NCBI RefSeq assembly: GCF_041320705.1
Contig: NZ_JBGGTQ010000005.1
Location: 186,001 to 250,000, forward strand
DNA: 64,000 nt
Direction of reading: 5' to 3'
Source: Kineococcus mangrovi
GTDB lineage: Bacteria; Actinomycetota; Actinomycetes; Actinomycetales; Kineococcaceae
Shown: in pieces, positions 63,567-64,000 of the stretch
How positions within the stretch are numbered: position 1 is the first letter of the stretch
Layout of the letters: each line of letters begins with the position of its first letter
Notes under the pieces: generated by a model
What the model was told of the DNA's origin: nothing
What the model saw: only the letters and a program-made list of their open reading frames with translations
Databases searched by the model: none
Position numbers and translations under genes: made by a program

Positions 63567-64000
63567 TCACTGCAGACCGGCGAGGGATTCCTTCGCAGCG
63601 GTCACGACCGCGGTGTCGGTCAGGCCGAACTCGCGGTACAGGTCCTGGTAGTCGGCCGACGCGCCGTAGTGCTCGATCGAGACCGAGCGGCCGGCGTCAC
63701 CGACGATGCCCTCCCAGCCGAAGGCCAGGGCGGCCTCGACCGAGACGCGGGCCTTGACCTGCGGCAGCAGGACGGTGTCGCGGTAGGCCTGGTCCTGCTG
63801 GGAGAACCACTCCCGGCACGGCATCGAGACCACGCGGGTGGGGACGCCCTCGGCCTCGAGCTTCTCGCGGGCCGCGACGGCGACCTGGACCTCGGAGCCG
63901 GTGCCGATGAGGATGACCTGCGGGGTGGCGGCCGAGCTCTCCACCAGGGTGTACGCGCCCTTGGCCACGCCGGAGGCGTCGCCCCAGCCGTCCTGCGAGC
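63567..64000 (-). CDS. tkt: Transketolase, C-terminal part (cut by the window edge)
   Basis: The last 143 codons of transketolase, which moves two-carbon units between sugar phosphates with thiamine diphosphate. The visible part is the C-terminal domain: [33 protein letters not shown], the conserved [23 protein letters not shown]-like segment, [20 protein letters not shown] and [20 protein letters not shown]. The frame is open to base 64000. Probably the first gene of the tkt-tal-zwf-opcA-pgl operon. Confidence 0.94.
   Translation of the reverse strand, partial: SQDGWGDASGVAKGAYTLVESSAATPQVILIGTGSEVQVAVAAREKLEAEGVPTRVVSMPCREWFSQQDQAYRDTVLLPQVKARVSVEAALAFGWEGIVGDAGRSVSIEHYGASADYQDLYREFGLTDTAVVTAAKESLAGLQ

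Overview
The window is a dense, very GC-rich stretch of actinobacterial chromosome. GTG starts and 4-nt GTGA/ATGA stop-start overlaps are common, and the gene set includes lineage markers: rbpA, whiA, opcA, an ANTAR regulator of the pdtaR type, a HGxxPAAW protein and a Trp-associated membrane protein. The gene order (rib, his, trp-lgt, gltBD, pyk, pdtaR, polA, rpsA, coaE, uvrB, uvrA, uvrC, rapZ-yvcK-whiA, gap-pgk-tpi-secG, pgl-opcA-zwf-tal-tkt) is the conserved actinomycete backbone. My best guess is a Kineococcus-like organism, but this is inference from gene order and composition. I see no prophage, insertion sequence, CRISPR array or rRNA.

Layout. 1-3,300: the end of a probable toxin-antitoxin module, then rpe and an FMN-riboswitch-controlled ribE-ribB-ribH operon. 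3,300-14,550: histidine and tryptophan genes (hisE, hisG, hisF, hisI, trpC, trpB, trpA) interspersed with an Eis-like acetyltransferase, a P-loop kinase, membrane proteins, a DsbA-like protein and lgt. 14,600-20,850: glutamate synthase gltB-gltD. 20,900-23,830: a hypothetical gene, pyk, an odd tRNA and pdtaR. 24,000-29,100: a complete branched-chain amino-acid ABC transporter. 29,300-35,640: an acetyltransferase, polA, a DUF4287 protein, a methyltransferase and rpsA. 35,680-41,200: a LacI regulator divergent from a three-gene sugar ABC transporter. 41,200-54,630: coaE, uvrB, a MarR regulator, uvrA, a degenerate epimerase, uvrC and rapZ-yvcK-whiA. 54,800-58,720: glycolysis (gap, pgk, tpiA), secG and rbpA. 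58,730-64,000, minus strand: the oxidative and non-oxidative pentose-phosphate genes tkt (cut by the window edge), tal, zwf, opcA and pgl.

How the parts work together. The glycolytic and pentose-phosphate operons converge on a shared 18-bp terminator hairpin. Rpe, at the other end of the window, adds another pentose-phosphate step. GltBD supplies glutamate nitrogen to the amino-acid genes, and the two ABC systems import branched-chain amino acids and probably monosaccharides.

The strongest regulatory signal is shared by four DNA-repair or replication genes (polA, uvrB, uvrA, uvrC). Each has the same element, [G/C]TGTCGGAG, then exactly 8 nt, then a TANNNT -10 box placed 6-7 nt before the start codon. 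This matches the LexA-independent (RecA-NDp/PafBC) damage promoter described in mycobacteria. More generally, at least sixteen genes here have a TANNNT box 6-8 nt upstream of the start codon, the signature of leaderless mRNAs, and I used this to choose starts. Other notable items are a palindromic -10 that appears to serve hisF and the Eis-like gene in both directions, a Leu-anticodon tRNA with a short variable loop, two possible in-frame starts for ribE behind the riboswitch, and an OpcA with a histone-H1-like tail.
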